Notes: generated from the letters alone by a model not told the origin. A stretch of DNA of 64,000 nt from Helicobacter monodelphidis (GCF_003288845.1 NZ_NHYN01000003.1:62001-126000); one strand, 5' to 3'; shown: positions 51,859-61,859, numbered from the stretch's first letter. Translations and numbers: made by a program.

Positions 51859-52872
51859 CTAAAATGATGATTGGATAGACCAGCTTATCTCTTTTTCACT
51901 CAAAAAACTAACAACACCCTCGTATTCTCTAGCTACCTTAAATGGCTTTTTTACTAAAGTAATGGCACGTTTAGGTGGATTAAACTGATAGATTCTTGTT
52001 GCATTCAAAGACAAAAAAGGTTGCAGAAATTCCAAGGCGTTATTTTTTTCAAATAACTCTACTAAAGCAGGCAACAATACAGGGGCTGAAAATACGCCCG
52101 CAGCACAATAAGGACATTCTTTATCTTCTCTCAAATGTGGAGCTGAATCGCTACCAAATGAAAACTTAGGATGTGCATTAAATGCTGCAACCCTTAATGC
52201 ATCTCTGTCTCTTGGCAATTTAAATGAAGGCTTACAAAATAAATGAGGCTGGAGTTTATCACCCATCAAATCATCAAGCGTAAAAAGGAGATGGTGAAGC
52301 GTAATTGTTCCAAATGTATTTGCGTATCGCTCAATCACATCAACAGAACGTGCATCTGAGACATGTTCTAAAATTAAACGCAATTTTGGGAACATTTTTG
52401 CTAACTCTTCAAAAACGCCTAAGAATTCAAATTCCCTATCCATAACAAAACCACTACTTTCACCATGCAAGGAAAGGATCATTCCAACATCTTCAATCAT
52501 CTTAAAAATTTTCAAATTCTTTGAACTTAAAAGCTGTTTTGGCCCTTTATCGCTATTTGTTGTCAGCCCTCTTGGATAAAGCTTAATAATTTTAATTCCT
52601 GCAGTCTTTGCTTGTGTCAATTCTTCTTTAGTTAAACCTTCATGATAAAAAAGTGTCATTAGAGGTAAAAAATCTGCACAATTCGCAGCAGTTACAATGC
52701 GAGATTCATATTCTTTGACAGATTTTGTATTCTTAAGTGGTGGCAATAAATTAGGCATAATCACAGCAGCGGAAAATTGCGAAACACTAAAGGCAATAAC
52801 CCCTTCCATCATTGCACCATCGCGTAAATGTAAGTGCATATCGCACGGACTATTCAGAGTAACTGTATCCAT
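51859..52872 (-). CDS. pyrC: dihydroorotase
   Basis: Third step of pyrimidine synthesis, class II (PyrC) type, 337 residues. Zn ligands are in DMHLHLRDG (H13, H15), the carboxylated Lys is probably in the IIKLYPRG region, then SLHGES and LEHVSD, and the catalytic Asp in FGSDSAPH. The sequence is complete. It precedes mnmH by 1 bp and follows the phosphohexomutase gene by 24 bp. Confidence 0.95.
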   Translation of the reverse strand: MDTVTLNSPCDMHLHLRDGAMMEGVIAFSVSQFSAAVIMPNLLPPLKNTKSVKEYESRIVTAANCADFLPLMTLFYHEGLTKEELTQAKTAGIKIIKLYPRGLTTNSDKGPKQLLSSKNLKIFKMIEDVGMILSLHGESSGFVMDREFEFLGVFEELAKMFPKLRLILEHVSDARSVDVIERYANTFGTITLHHLLFTLDDLMGDKLQPHLFCKPSFKLPRDRDALRVAAFNAHPKFSFGSDSAPHLREDKECPYCAAGVFSAPVLLPALVELFEKNNALEFLQPFLSLNATRIYQFNPPKRAITLVKKPFKVAREYEGVVSFLSEKEISWSIQSSF

Positions 52873-52896
52873 AATTATTCTCCTTTATTTATTAAT

Positions 52897-54288
52897 TTAA
52901 CTATATTGGCTTGAGTTATTGATTTCTTGCAATAAGCGATGCATAGCTTTTTCATAAATTTTTAAATTCTCCTGTTTATAAGATTCAAAACGTGTGACAA
53001 GCATGGGTGTCGTATTACTTGCACGAATCAACGCCCAGCCTTCCTCAAAATTAATTCTCACACCATCAACATTAATAACATCTTCAAATGGAGGAAAATA
53101 GGAGGGCGGATGATGCAATCTTTCTCTGAATGTAGCAATAATAGAAAATTTCGATTCTTCTGTAGTCTGAATTTTCAGCTCATCAGTTGAATACAAAACA
53201 GGCAGAGATTCTATTTCTCTATCTAAATCAACGCCTTTTTGCATTAATTCAAGCACCCGTAAAGCAGCATATATTGCGTCATCATATCCAAAGTATCGGT
53301 CATTAAAAAATAAATGTCCACTCACCTCTGCCCCCAAAGATGCATTTAATTCCTTGATTTTTGTTTTAATATTACTATGCCCCGTTTTATACATATATGC
53401 CCTACCTATGCGGTTAATCTCGTTATACATATTCATAGAACATTTCACTTCACCCACTACAACAGGATTAGGAATATGTTTTGCAAAAATAATCGCTAGC
53501 TCATCGCCTTTCAACACGCGTTTAGGTGTAATGACGGCAATCCTATCTCCATCACCATCAAAAGCAAAACCCACACCACCTTTTTGTGTAACTTTTTGCT
53601 TAATTTCAATAAGATTTTTTTCTTCTGTTGGGTCCGGATGATGGTTAGGAAATTCCCCATCAGGATTCATATAAAGCCCATCATAGGCAATATTTAAACG
53701 GTTAAGAATGGGTGCTATACCAACTCCAGCAACCCCATTACCACAGTCAAGAGTTAAAGGGATTTGCAAACCTTGTAAATGTTTAAAGGCTTGAGTTAAG
53801 TACTGAATGTAACATTCTAAATAATTTACTTCAGTGATATGAGTCATCGCAATCGTAGAAATTTTTGCCTGTAAGATTTTCTCAACTTCCTCCCCTAAGG
53901 CATAAATTTCATCACCAAAAAAGGGTTTTTTATCAAGAGTAATTTTAAAACCATTATATTCTTTAGGATTATGAGAACCTGTAATCATTACAGATGCAGC
54001 GATTTGCTTACCCCCCTCAAAAAGAGTAAAATAGGCAACAGGCGTAGCAACTAACCCTAGATTCAAAACCTCCACCCCTGCTTTTGCAAACCCTTGTGCC
54101 AACCACTCAAAAAGCTGTTTTGAATGCACTCTCGCATCATAACCAATTGCAACTTTTAAATCAGGTTTCTTAAAATAATTTACAATATGTTCGCCAAGCA
54201 AAAAACCAATTGCTTGCACTCTTTTGTCATACAATTCGTGTGGATAAATCCCGCGTATATCATATTCTCTAAAAATTGTTTTCATCAT
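52897..54288 (-). CDS. manB: phosphomannomutase/phosphoglucomutase
   Basis: Interconverts hexose 1- and 6-phosphates for GDP-mannose and UDP-glucose pathways. It has 463 residues: FREYDIRGIYP at the N-terminus, the phosphoserine loop TGSHNPKEYNG (Ser about 105), the metal loop DGDGDR, the sugar loop GAEVSGHLFF, and the phosphate loop RASNTTPMLVTRFE. The family (AlgC/ManB) cannot be split by motifs into Man- or Glc-specific. Two ATGs (54288, 54285) are possible. Supplies precursors relevant to ugd in this window. Confidence 0.9.
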   Translation of the reverse strand: MMKTIFREYDIRGIYPHELYDKRVQAIGFLLGEHIVNYFKKPDLKVAIGYDARVHSKQLFEWLAQGFAKAGVEVLNLGLVATPVAYFTLFEGGKQIAASVMITGSHNPKEYNGFKITLDKKPFFGDEIYALGEEVEKILQAKISTIAMTHITEVNYLECYIQYLTQAFKHLQGLQIPLTLDCGNGVAGVGIAPILNRLNIAYDGLYMNPDGEFPNHHPDPTEEKNLIEIKQKVTQKGGVGFAFDGDGDRIAVITPKRVLKGDELAIIFAKHIPNPVVVGEVKCSMNMYNEINRIGRAYMYKTGHSNIKTKIKELNASLGAEVSGHLFFNDRYFGYDDAIYAALRVLELMQKGVDLDREIESLPVLYSTDELKIQTTEESKFSIIATFRERLHHPPSYFPPFEDVINVDGVRINFEEGWALIRASNTTPMLVTRFESYKQENLKIYEKAMHRLLQEINNSSQYS

Positions 54289-54374
54289 TATAGCCTTATT
54301 ATCCTACAAAAATACGGCGTAATTGTAACATAATCTCCTTAATCTCTGTATGTTAAGCCCTCCAAAAAATGTGT

Positions 54375-54380
54375 TATAAT
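54375..54380 (+). promoter_or_regulatory. -10 box of ubiX-coaD-tmk
   Basis: TATAAT in AATGTGTTATAATAGCGG, a TGTG-extended -10, 30 bases before the ubiX start. Confidence 0.65.
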
Positions 54381-54409
54381 AGCGGAATTGATAACTTAAG
54401 GAAATACGA

Positions 54410-54943
54410 TTGAAACAAAGAATCTTAGTGGCATTAAGTGGTGCAAGTGGTGTTACGCTTGGAAGTAAACTCATTGCCGCTATTCCCCCACACATAGAAT
54501 GTCTCGTCATAGAGACTGATGGTGCAAAACAAGTTAAAGAACGTGAATTTATGCGTGAATATGTACTTCTTGATGATTCTGACATCGGTGCTTGTGTTGC
54601 CTCCGGTTCATTTGTCTGCCAAGCAATGGCAGTTGTGCCTTGTAGCATGAACACTCTTGCAAAAATTGCACATGGCATTGCAGATAATTTAACAACAAGA
54701 GCTGCAAGTGTTTTTATTAAGGAAAGACGGCTACTCCTGCTTTCTCCTCGAGAAATGCCTTTTTCAGCCATTGCCTTAGAGAATATGTCTAAACTTAGTC
54801 ACCTTGGAGTGATTATCTCCCCTCCTGTAGCAGCATATTATGCGGGTATTCAGACTTTGGAGGAGATGGAAAATTTTTGGGTTGGAAAATGGCTTGATAT
54901 TTTAGGGATTGAGCATTCTTTATTTCATCGATGGGAAGGTTAA
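54410..54943 (+). CDS. ubiX: UbiX family flavin prenyltransferase
   Basis: Makes prenylated FMN, cofactor for UbiD-type decarboxylases. It has 177 residues: the N-terminal [16 protein letters not shown]-binding loop, [34 protein letters not shown]. The start codon is TTG at 54410 with TAAGGAAA before it; no ATG gives the conserved N-terminus. The TAA shares a base with the coaD ATG. It diverges from the phosphohexomutase gene. Confidence 0.92.
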   Translation: MKQRILVALSGASGVTLGSKLIAAIPPHIECLVIETDGAKQVKEREFMREYVLLDDSDIGACVASGSFVCQAMAVVPCSMNTLAKIAHGIADNLTTRAASVFIKERRLLLLSPREMPFSAIALENMSKLSHLGVIISPPVAAYYAGIQTLEEMENFWVGKWLDILGIEHSLFHRWEG

Positions 54944-55437
54944 TGTATCGTAAAGCAATTTATCCGGGGACTTTTGATCCCATCACTAATGGGCATTTAG
55001 ATATTATTCGTCGTGCAAGTTCTATCTTTCAAGAAGTGATTGTTGCTGTCGCTGAATCGGCTTCAAAATCACCGATGTTTTCACTTCAAGAACGCAAAGA
55101 AATGATTGAAATTGCATTAAAACACATGGATGGCAATATAAGCGTACAAAGTTTTGATTGTTTGCTGGCGAATTTTGCTAAACAAAATGGTGTTGTTGTT
55201 CTTGTGCGTGGCTTAAGAGCGGTTAGCGATTTTGAATATGAATTACAAATCGGTTACGCCAATGCCTCATTAAATAAAGATTTAGAGACAGTTTATTTTA
55301 TGCCTAGCTTAGAAAATGCTTTCATTAGTTCCTCTGTTGTACGTTCCATTCTTACCCACCAAGGTAAGATTTGCCACTTAGTACCTTTTGAAGTATGCCG
55401 TTATTTACAGGAGAAGGGTTATGTATGTAGTGCTTGA
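54943..55437 (+). CDS. coaD: phosphopantetheine adenylyltransferase
   Basis: Penultimate step in coenzyme A synthesis. It has 164 residues with the TxGH motif [13 protein letters not shown] and [10 protein letters not shown] place the start at ATG 54943 (GGAAGGT upstream), not at the in-frame ATG 54931, since it gives [13 protein letters not shown]. It overlaps ubiX by one base and tmk by 17 bases. Confidence 0.95.
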   Translation: MYRKAIYPGTFDPITNGHLDIIRRASSIFQEVIVAVAESASKSPMFSLQERKEMIEIALKHMDGNISVQSFDCLLANFAKQNGVVVLVRGLRAVSDFEYELQIGYANASLNKDLETVYFMPSLENAFISSSVVRSILTHQGKICHLVPFEVCRYLQEKGYVCSA

Positions 55438-55990
55438 AGGCATTGACACAAGCGGAAAAAGCACACAAATTCAATCTTTAAAGCAGAAATTTCCAAATGC
55501 AATTTTTACCAAGGAACCTGGTGGAACACAAGTAGGGTTAGAATTGCGTGAAATCGCTTTACATAGGCAGATTTCCCCTTTATGCCGCACCTTTTTGTTC
55601 CTTGCTGACCGTGCAGAACATTTCGAACGCATCATTCTCCCTCATAATGACAAGCTAATTATTTCGGATCGTAGCCTTTTTTCAGGAATAGCATACGCAG
55701 ATAATATTGATGAAGAATTATTATTAAAAATGAATCAATACGCCATTCACTGTCACATTCCTCATTTAGTCATCTTACTTGAATTAGATAAGGCGGAACT
55801 AAGACAAAGATTGTCGCAGAAAATCCCTGATAGAATTGAAGAATGTGGGGTTGAAAAATTACTTTACATTCAAGCAAGAATCAAGAAGTTCATAAAGAAG
55901 CTAAATTGTCCTTGTGTATGTATTTCATCTTCAGAATCTAAGGAAAGAATTACAGAACTCATTACAAAGAAAATTAAAGAATTAACATAA
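55421..55990 (+). CDS. tmk: thymidylate kinase
   Basis: Phosphorylates dTMP to dTDP. It has 189 residues: P-loop [10 protein letters not shown] at the N-terminus, [13 protein letters not shown] (DR[YH]-type motif, here DRS) and LID region [12 protein letters not shown]. The ATG at 55421 preceded by GAGAAGG is used; the frame opens further upstream at 55388. Last gene of ubiX-coaD-tmk. Confidence 0.94.
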   Translation: MYVVLEGIDTSGKSTQIQSLKQKFPNAIFTKEPGGTQVGLELREIALHRQISPLCRTFLFLADRAEHFERIILPHNDKLIISDRSLFSGIAYADNIDEELLLKMNQYAIHCHIPHLVILLELDKAELRQRLSQKIPDRIEECGVEKLLYIQARIKKFIKKLNCPCVCISSSESKERITELITKKIKELT

Positions 55991-55998
55991 AACTACAA

Positions 55999-56018
55999 AA
56001 GTGGAACTCCTTGTGCTT
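55999..56018 (+). promoter_or_regulatory. candidate sigma-54 promoter upstream of a lipoprotein gene
   Basis: AGTGGAACTCCTTGTGCTTA, with GG at 56003-56004 and GC at 56015-56016 exactly 10 bases apart, and the TGGAAC element identical to that of flgE. The -12 part GTGC is off-consensus (TTGC). It is 59 bases before the ATG at 56078. Confidence 0.4.
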
Positions 56019-56077
56019 AGAACACTGTCATAACACCTAAATCCCAAAGGATTGAGAGGCAATTTCAAGGAGAAAAT

Positions 56078-56491
56078 ATGCGAATTAAACTTCTAGCAAT
56101 ATCGGTTGGAACAATGTTTATATTGGGTGGATGCATGATTCCTAACGAATGTGGCTTATCGTATAATTACAATGCAAAAATGACAAATTTTTATGACTCT
56201 CAAGGAATGTATCATGAGTCTTGCCCCAAAAATATCATTAATTATGATGAGATTCGCCCTCGATATGGGGAACACAACCCTTATGTTTATGATGATCTTT
56301 ATACACCTGTTCCGGCAGATTCTCCACGCGGAATACAAACACAAGAACGCGAACGCGAACGCTGGGAAGCAAAGCAAAGAGAACTTGCTGAATTGCAGGG
56401 TATGAGTGGAGGAGAAAGAAGTGCTTACCCCAAAGGACAACGACCAGGAGAAAGTAAATTTAATGATTTTTCAGCTGACTGGAATTTTTAA
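56078..56491 (+). CDS. hypothetical lipoprotein
   Basis: A 137-residue protein with lipobox LGGC (Cys at residue 19). The mature part is Tyr/Asn-rich at its start and contains three further Cys residues near the N-terminus, then a charged Arg/Glu helix (QTQERERERWEAKQRELAE) and a Gly/Pro-rich tail. No family recognised. A good ribosome site AAGGAG precedes the ATG. Stands alone, with a hairpin after it and a sigma-54-like site before it. Confidence 0.72.
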   Translation: MRIKLLAISVGTMFILGGCMIPNECGLSYNYNAKMTNFYDSQGMYHESCPKNIINYDEIRPRYGEHNPYVYDDLYTPVPADSPRGIQTQERERERWEAKQRELAELQGMSGGERSAYPKGQRPGESKFNDFSADWNF

Positions 56492-56500
56492 CCTATTATG

Positions 56501-56541
56501 GGGATAGCGATAAATTACACAAGCAAACTAAAAGCTATCCC
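56501..56541 (+). terminator. hairpin after the lipoprotein gene
   Basis: GGGATAGC (56501-56508) pairs with GCTATCCC (56534-56541), loop 25 nt; no U-run follows, so its strength as a terminator is uncertain. Confidence 0.4.
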
Positions 56542-56683
56542 ACAAATATTGTGCTTAAAGAAGTCATAAATCTATCAAAAAAGATTTAAACCCTTTCTTA
56601 TCTATAATTGAGTATAATTGTTCTTTTATTGCAAGAACCTTGTCTGATAAAATAAATGAAGAATATACTAAGGGTGTTTTAGA

Positions 56684-58171
56684 ATGATTCAATGGATGCA
56701 AAAACACAAAAAATATCTTGTCGTCACAATTTGGATTAGTGCTATTTCCTTTATAGGTGCTGGTTCTGTTGGCTGGGGAGTCTACAGTTTCTCCGGTGCT
56801 GGGGGCTATGTTGCGAAAGTGGGTGATTCTATAATCACAAAAAGTGATCTTGCCCGTGAATATAGTCGTTTGCACGAGGTCTATAGTAAAATCACTGGTA
56901 GCAATATTGATGAAAAAACTGCCCAATTCTTGAATATTCAAAAACGAGCAGTGGACAATTTAATTTATCTAACCCTAATGCTTAATTATGCAAGCGATAT
57001 AGGCTTGTTTACTACCGATGAGGAAGTTGCTAGAGAAATCAGCAAAGACAAAGATTTTTATGATGAATTTGGTTTGTTTAGCCAAAAAAAGTATACGGAA
57101 ATTCTACAAGCAAACAACATAAAGAAAGCTGATTACGAAGAAGCGTTGCGCAAATCTTTACTGCTTAAGAAACTTGATAGTATTTTAGAACCGATTATGA
57201 CCCCCCTTGAAGAGCGGAGTGCAGCCTCCTCTTTGTTTATGAAAGACCAAATCTTGATGGATATTTTAACTCGCAACCATCAGGCTGAATCTGTTATTGA
57301 AATCAATGATGAAGAACTTAAAAAGTATTGGGAGAATAATCAAGCTTTATATATGGGAGAAAAAGAATATAAAGTGATTTATGATCTTTTTAAAAAAGAT
57401 GAGATTCAAACTTCACAAGCTGATATTGAACGTTATTACGATGATTTTAAAAGTAATTATATTGACAAAAGTGGAAGGCAAATTCCTTTGGAAGAAATTC
57501 AAGACAGGGTGATTGAAGATTATCGTACAAATGAAGCACGTAACAAGGCACGCGAACGTTTCATCTTATATAAGAAAAATTCTAACCTACAAGGACAAGA
57601 AAAGACATTCACGGAGCGACAAATACAAACAGAATTTGGAGATAAGTTTATGCAAGAGCTACTAGGTTTGTCAGTTAAATCGGCTATGGAACCCGTGTGG
57701 GTAGAATCTAAGAATGCATTCGTATCATTGAAGCTCATGGAAATAGTTGAGGCAACACCTCTTTCGTTTGAGATGGCGAAAGAAAGAGTTGCAACAGATG
57801 TTTTACACCAAAAACAAATGGCATTATTGGAGAATGCGGCAAAAAAGGCTCTGGAAGATTTTCGTGGGGATTCAATTGGTTGGATTATGCGTGATGAGTC
57901 CACGAAAATCAAAAACCTTTCAGAGGAAGATTCTTTAGATTTTTTAGCCGATTTATTCAATAGCACAAATTCAAAAGGCTATATTTTGCAAGGTGAAAAA
58001 GCGATTTTATATCAAATTAAAGCTCAAGAGCTTTTTAAAGAATGGGAAACTCCAGAGCAAAAAGATTTTTTTATGGCAAATTTTAAACAACTGAAGCGAC
58101 AAATTGTCGAGGATGCTTTTTTAAACTATCTCCAAAAGCGTTATCGCATTGTTCGAGCAGAAAGTTATTAA
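56684..58171 (+). CDS. PpiD-like peptidylprolyl isomerase/SurA N-terminal domain protein
   Basis: A periplasmic chaperone anchored by one N-terminal helix (residues about 12-38: VVTIWISAISFIGAGSVGWG). It has 495 residues. The SurA_N-like region (VAKVGDSIITKSDLAREY) is followed by a degenerate parvulin-type region and a long helical C-terminus. This matches the PpiD domain plan, assisting folding of exported proteins at the inner membrane. It lies 15 bp before ftsA, as in H. pylori HP0977-HP0978. Isomerase activity is uncertain. Confidence 0.82.
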   Translation: MIQWMQKHKKYLVVTIWISAISFIGAGSVGWGVYSFSGAGGYVAKVGDSIITKSDLAREYSRLHEVYSKITGSNIDEKTAQFLNIQKRAVDNLIYLTLMLNYASDIGLFTTDEEVAREISKDKDFYDEFGLFSQKKYTEILQANNIKKADYEEALRKSLLLKKLDSILEPIMTPLEERSAASSLFMKDQILMDILTRNHQAESVIEINDEELKKYWENNQALYMGEKEYKVIYDLFKKDEIQTSQADIERYYDDFKSNYIDKSGRQIPLEEIQDRVIEDYRTNEARNKARERFILYKKNSNLQGQEKTFTERQIQTEFGDKFMQELLGLSVKSAMEPVWVESKNAFVSLKLMEIVEATPLSFEMAKERVATDVLHQKQMALLENAAKKALEDFRGDSIGWIMRDESTKIKNLSEEDSLDFLADLFNSTNSKGYILQGEKAILYQIKAQELFKEWETPEQKDFFMANFKQLKRQIVEDAFLNYLQKRYRIVRAESY

Positions 58172-58186
58172 AGGAAGTAATGGTTT

Positions 58187-59587
58187 ATGAATAACGAGAC
58201 AATTCTGGGTATTGATGTTGGCACATCAAAAGTGTGTGCAATTATTGCAGAGGTAAAAGATGGCATTCCTCATGTAATTGGAACGGGTTTGCATAAATCT
58301 CAAGGGTTGCGTAAAGGGGCAATTGCAAATATTGAGTTAGCAAGTCGTGCAATTAAAGCTGCCATCAATGATGCAAAAAGGGTTGCTGGAACAAACTGTT
58401 CCAAAGCAATTATTTCTATTTCGGGTGTGTATACAAAAAGTTTCAATAGTTCAGGGATTGTAAATATTCCAAATAGCGAAATAGGGACTCAGGAAATTAA
58501 CCGCGTTATGCAGACAGCATTGTACAATGCAACAATCCCTCAAGAATCTGAAGTAATTCATGTTTTACCTTATAGCTTTAAGGTTGATGACCAAGATTTT
58601 ATCGATGATCCTATGGGTATGAATGGAAATCGCATAGAGGTATTTGTTCATATTGTTTGTGCTCAACGTTCAAGCCTTAACAACCTTAAAAAAGCTGTTC
58701 GTTCATCAGGTGTGGAAGTTGCCAATATTGTACTTTCAGCCTATGCCTCTGCCATTGCCGTTTTGAATGATGACGAAAGGGAACAAGGTGTAGCGTGTAT
58801 TGATATGGGTGGTAGCACTTGTGATTTAATCATTCACGCTGGAAATTCAATTCGCTATAATGATTTTTTAGGCGTAGGCTCTCAACATATCACAAATGAT
58901 TTGGCTATGATTCTTTCCACACCCATAGCAGCAGCTGAAGAAGTCAAGATTCGCTTTGGATCCTTACGCAAAGAAAGTTCTCAAAGTGGGGATAAAATTG
59001 AGCTACCAACAACAAACGATGAAAAAAACATTCAAACAACAGAAGCTGATGTTGTCTATAATATCATTTACGCACGAACAGAAGAAACACTTATGTTCTT
59101 AGCAAAGTTTTTAGAAAAAAGCTCGCTACAAGACCATTTAGGTGCAGGGGTTGTATTAACAGGCGGAATGGTTAAGTTAGAAGGCATCAGAGAATTGGCA
59201 AGTGCAATTTTTACAAATATGCCTGTTAGGATTGCAAAACCTCACGATGTGCTTGGGCTATTTGAATCCTTGAGAGACCCTAGCTACTCAACTGTTGTAG
59301 GGCTTATTTTATATGGTGCAGGCCATTTCACAAACTATGAAATAGATTCAGAAAAAAAACTTTTAGTAAGAATGGGGAAATTTAATAATGAAGATGTTAA
59401 TATTTCACTAGCAAACCCAACACATGAAGTGAATGCTTTGAAAGATTTGGCTACACAAAGTCCAAATCAAACGACTAGCGAGGAGATAAAAACAAACTCG
59501 GGTCGTTTTAAAAATATGAAACAAGTCGACCATGAAACGGAAAATTTTATGAGTCGCTTTTGGCGTTGGTTGACGCAACTATTTTAA
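58187..59587 (+). CDS. ftsA: cell division protein FtsA
   Basis: Actin-like ATPase that tethers FtsZ filaments to the membrane. It has 466 residues: phosphate-1 loop GIDVGTSKVCAIIAE, SHS2/1C domain, phosphate-2 CIDMGGSTCDL, adenosine loop LTGGMVKLEGI. The C-terminus ends in an amphipathic helix SRFWRWLTQLF, the membrane targeting sequence. It precedes ftsZ by 31 bp. Confidence 0.95.
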   Translation: MNNETILGIDVGTSKVCAIIAEVKDGIPHVIGTGLHKSQGLRKGAIANIELASRAIKAAINDAKRVAGTNCSKAIISISGVYTKSFNSSGIVNIPNSEIGTQEINRVMQTALYNATIPQESEVIHVLPYSFKVDDQDFIDDPMGMNGNRIEVFVHIVCAQRSSLNNLKKAVRSSGVEVANIVLSAYASAIAVLNDDEREQGVACIDMGGSTCDLIIHAGNSIRYNDFLGVGSQHITNDLAMILSTPIAAAEEVKIRFGSLRKESSQSGDKIELPTTNDEKNIQTTEADVVYNIIYARTEETLMFLAKFLEKSSLQDHLGAGVVLTGGMVKLEGIRELASAIFTNMPVRIAKPHDVLGLFESLRDPSYSTVVGLILYGAGHFTNYEIDSEKKLLVRMGKFNNEDVNISLANPTHEVNALKDLATQSPNQTTSEEIKTNSGRFKNMKQVDHETENFMSRFWRWLTQLF

Positions 59588-59618
59588 GGGTGAATCTATC
59601 TCAACTAAGGGGACAAGC

Positions 59619-60821
59619 ATGATGGACATTCAAATTATGGAGACACAACCTCCAATAGAGGGTGCAAAAATTAAAGTTATAGGTGTAGGTGGCGGGGGTG
59701 GCAATATGATTAGCTACCTTATGCAAATGGATATTGACGAAAGTATCGAATTAATTGTTGCAAACACAGATGCACAAGCTTTGCATAAGTCTCCGGCACC
59801 GACAAAAATGCAACTTGGACTAAATGAAACAAAAGGTTTGGGTGCAGGAATGAAGCCCGAAAAGGGCAGAAAGGCTGCAGAGGAAAGCTATGAGGACATT
59901 AAAGCCGTTTTGGAAGGTGCAGATATTGTTTTTATCTCTGCTGGTTTAGGTGGTGGGACAGGAACAGGAGCAGCACCTATCATTGCGAGAGCTGCGAAAG
60001 AGGTGGGTGCATTAGTGATTGCAGTTGTAACAAAGCCTTTTAAATTTGAAGCTGGAAAGCGTGATAGGCTTGCAAAAGAAGGTTTTGTTGAGCTAAAAAA
60101 AGAGACAGACACTATTGTTGTCATTCCAAATGATAAGCTTCTTAGCATTATTGATAAATCTGCAGGACTAAAAGAAACTTTCAAAATTGTTGATAGTGTT
60201 TTAGCAAAGGCTGTTGATGGAATGAGTCGTGTCATTCTCCAAACAGGAAGCAATGATATTAATGTTGACTTTGCAGATGTTTGCACGGTAATGAGTTGGC
60301 AGGGTGCTGCATTGATGGGCATGGGTGAGAGTACAGGCTCTAATGCAGCATACGAAGCCATCAAAAGTGCAATTGAATCGCCACTATTTGATAATATCTC
60401 AATCAACGGTGCAAGAGGCTTGCTTGTGAATTTTCGGCTACACCCCGATTACCCATTTCAAGAGATTAGTGCGGCTATGGAGTCTATCTGCAATAGTCTT
60501 GATACAGATGCCGATGTGTTCTTTGGAACGCATTCTGATGATACACTACCAGAAGATAAGATTGAAGTTACAATTATTGCAACAGGATTTGAAAAAGAGC
60601 AAGAACAACAGAGTATTGCAGTAACATCCCCAACACCAATTTCAAACAATACGCAACAACTTTCTAGTCAACCGGTCAGTGGTGGCGAACAAACCGCCGC
60701 AAGTCTTTCTGCATCACCTATGCAACACATGCAATTAAGACGTGTCAGTGGAAGTGATTATTTTCAAACTAACCCCGATGATTTAGATCAACCTTCGTTT
60801 TTCAGAAAACAGATGGATTAA
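59619..60821 (+). CDS. ftsZ: cell division protein FtsZ
   Basis: Tubulin-like GTPase that forms the division ring. It has 400 residues: GVGGGGGNM nucleotide loop (about 22-30), the tubulin signature GGGTGTGAAPIIA, the T7 loop NVDFADV. A variable Gln/Ser-rich linker leads to the C-terminal conserved peptide DLDQPSFFRKQMD, the FtsA-binding tail. Two ATGs are adjacent. Followed after 20 bp by the glycosyltransferase gene. Confidence 0.97.
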   Translation: MMDIQIMETQPPIEGAKIKVIGVGGGGGNMISYLMQMDIDESIELIVANTDAQALHKSPAPTKMQLGLNETKGLGAGMKPEKGRKAAEESYEDIKAVLEGADIVFISAGLGGGTGTGAAPIIARAAKEVGALVIAVVTKPFKFEAGKRDRLAKEGFVELKKETDTIVVIPNDKLLSIIDKSAGLKETFKIVDSVLAKAVDGMSRVILQTGSNDINVDFADVCTVMSWQGAALMGMGESTGSNAAYEAIKSAIESPLFDNISINGARGLLVNFRLHPDYPFQEISAAMESICNSLDTDADVFFGTHSDDTLPEDKIEVTIIATGFEKEQEQQSIAVTSPTPISNNTQQLSSQPVSGGEQTAASLSASPMQHMQLRRVSGSDYFQTNPDDLDQPSFFRKQMD

Positions 60822-60841
60822 TTTTAAAGGAGTATGGAAGT

Positions 60842-61771
60842 GTGAAAGAGGGCTTTATTGATTCCTTAAAGCGATGGAGAAAAAATGCCAGTGCGAGATT
60901 GCGTGGCGTCCCTTTTTTCGACATCAGACAGGCTAGAAAGGATTTTCAACATCTGCTTTCCTCTTCTGTAACACTTCCTAAACCCTCGACTTCTAGCGAA
61001 TATATTTTATCCCTAACAACATTTCCGGAACGTATCCATGTTGTTGGTTGGACACTCCTATCGTTCTTTATTCAAACACAATTACCCAATCGTATTATCC
61101 TTGTCTTAAAGAGAGAAGAGTTTCCTTTGGGTGAAAAACAACTCCCTAAAGAATTATTTCACTTTCAGGAGATGGGTTTAGAAATTCTATGGGTCAACGA
61201 AAACCATCGCTCATATGCCAAAATTATTCCGATTCTCAACCGTTACCCAGAAGCAACAATCATTACCGCTGATGACGACCATTATTACACTTCAGATTGG
61301 CTAGAAAAATTAATCACGAATCACAAAAAAGAACCGCAATATATCCACGCTCACCGCGTTCATCACCTTAACTTTGATGAAAATAGGCAATTATTACCTT
61401 ACAATCAATGGCATCTTGCTCTATTGGACAAGGACAGTAAACCTAATCCATCATTTTTTAATTTTGCGACAGGTATTGGCGGAGTTCTCTATCCACCACA
61501 CTGCTTCTATAAAGACATTTGTGATTCTTCTTTGTATCTCAAAATTTGCCCAAGTGCCGATGATATATGGTTATGGGGAATGGAAGTTTTGGCACACCGC
61601 CAAATCAAACGAATAGAGGGACGCTATGACCGCCCTATTGGCACAATGCTTTCACAAAAAACTTCATTATCTTATGAAAATGTCCATCACTCAGCAAATG
61701 ATATTCAAATACAACAACTTCTAGCACATTACCCAGAAATTTTAGAAATTCTAGCAATACAACAAAATTAA
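60842..61771 (+). CDS. GT-A type glycosyltransferase-like protein downstream of ftsZ
   Basis: A 309-residue cytoplasmic protein. The N-terminal region (about 52-145) has SLTTFPERIHVVGWTLLSF followed by a DxD metal motif within TADDDHYYTSDWL (D144-D146), and a C-terminal acidic motif SADDIWLWGME that could be the catalytic base region. This fits a family 2-like or lipopolysaccharide-type GT-A enzyme, often found with the first motif 'SLTTxPxRI'. Donor and acceptor unknown. The start codon is GTG at 60842 with AAAGGAG before it. It is likely co-transcribed with ftsAZ. Confidence 0.75.
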   Translation: MKEGFIDSLKRWRKNASARLRGVPFFDIRQARKDFQHLLSSSVTLPKPSTSSEYILSLTTFPERIHVVGWTLLSFFIQTQLPNRIILVLKREEFPLGEKQLPKELFHFQEMGLEILWVNENHRSYAKIIPILNRYPEATIITADDDHYYTSDWLEKLITNHKKEPQYIHAHRVHHLNFDENRQLLPYNQWHLALLDKDSKPNPSFFNFATGIGGVLYPPHCFYKDICDSSLYLKICPSADDIWLWGMEVLAHRQIKRIEGRYDRPIGTMLSQKTSLSYENVHHSANDIQIQQLLAHYPEILEILAIQQN

Positions 61772-61809
61772 TCAAACTCTTTTGGGAAACCATAAAAACA
61801 TACGGACAC

Positions 61810-61838
61810 ATAACTATCCGGTGCATAGAATTAGTTAT
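61810..61838. terminator. hairpin between convergent genes
   Basis: ATAACTA (61810-61816) pairs with TAGTTAT (61832-61838) between the convergent glycosyltransferase and nadD genes. Only 7 AT-rich pairs, so weak. Confidence 0.3.
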
Positions 61839-61859
61839 AGATCCTTTACCTTAAATACA

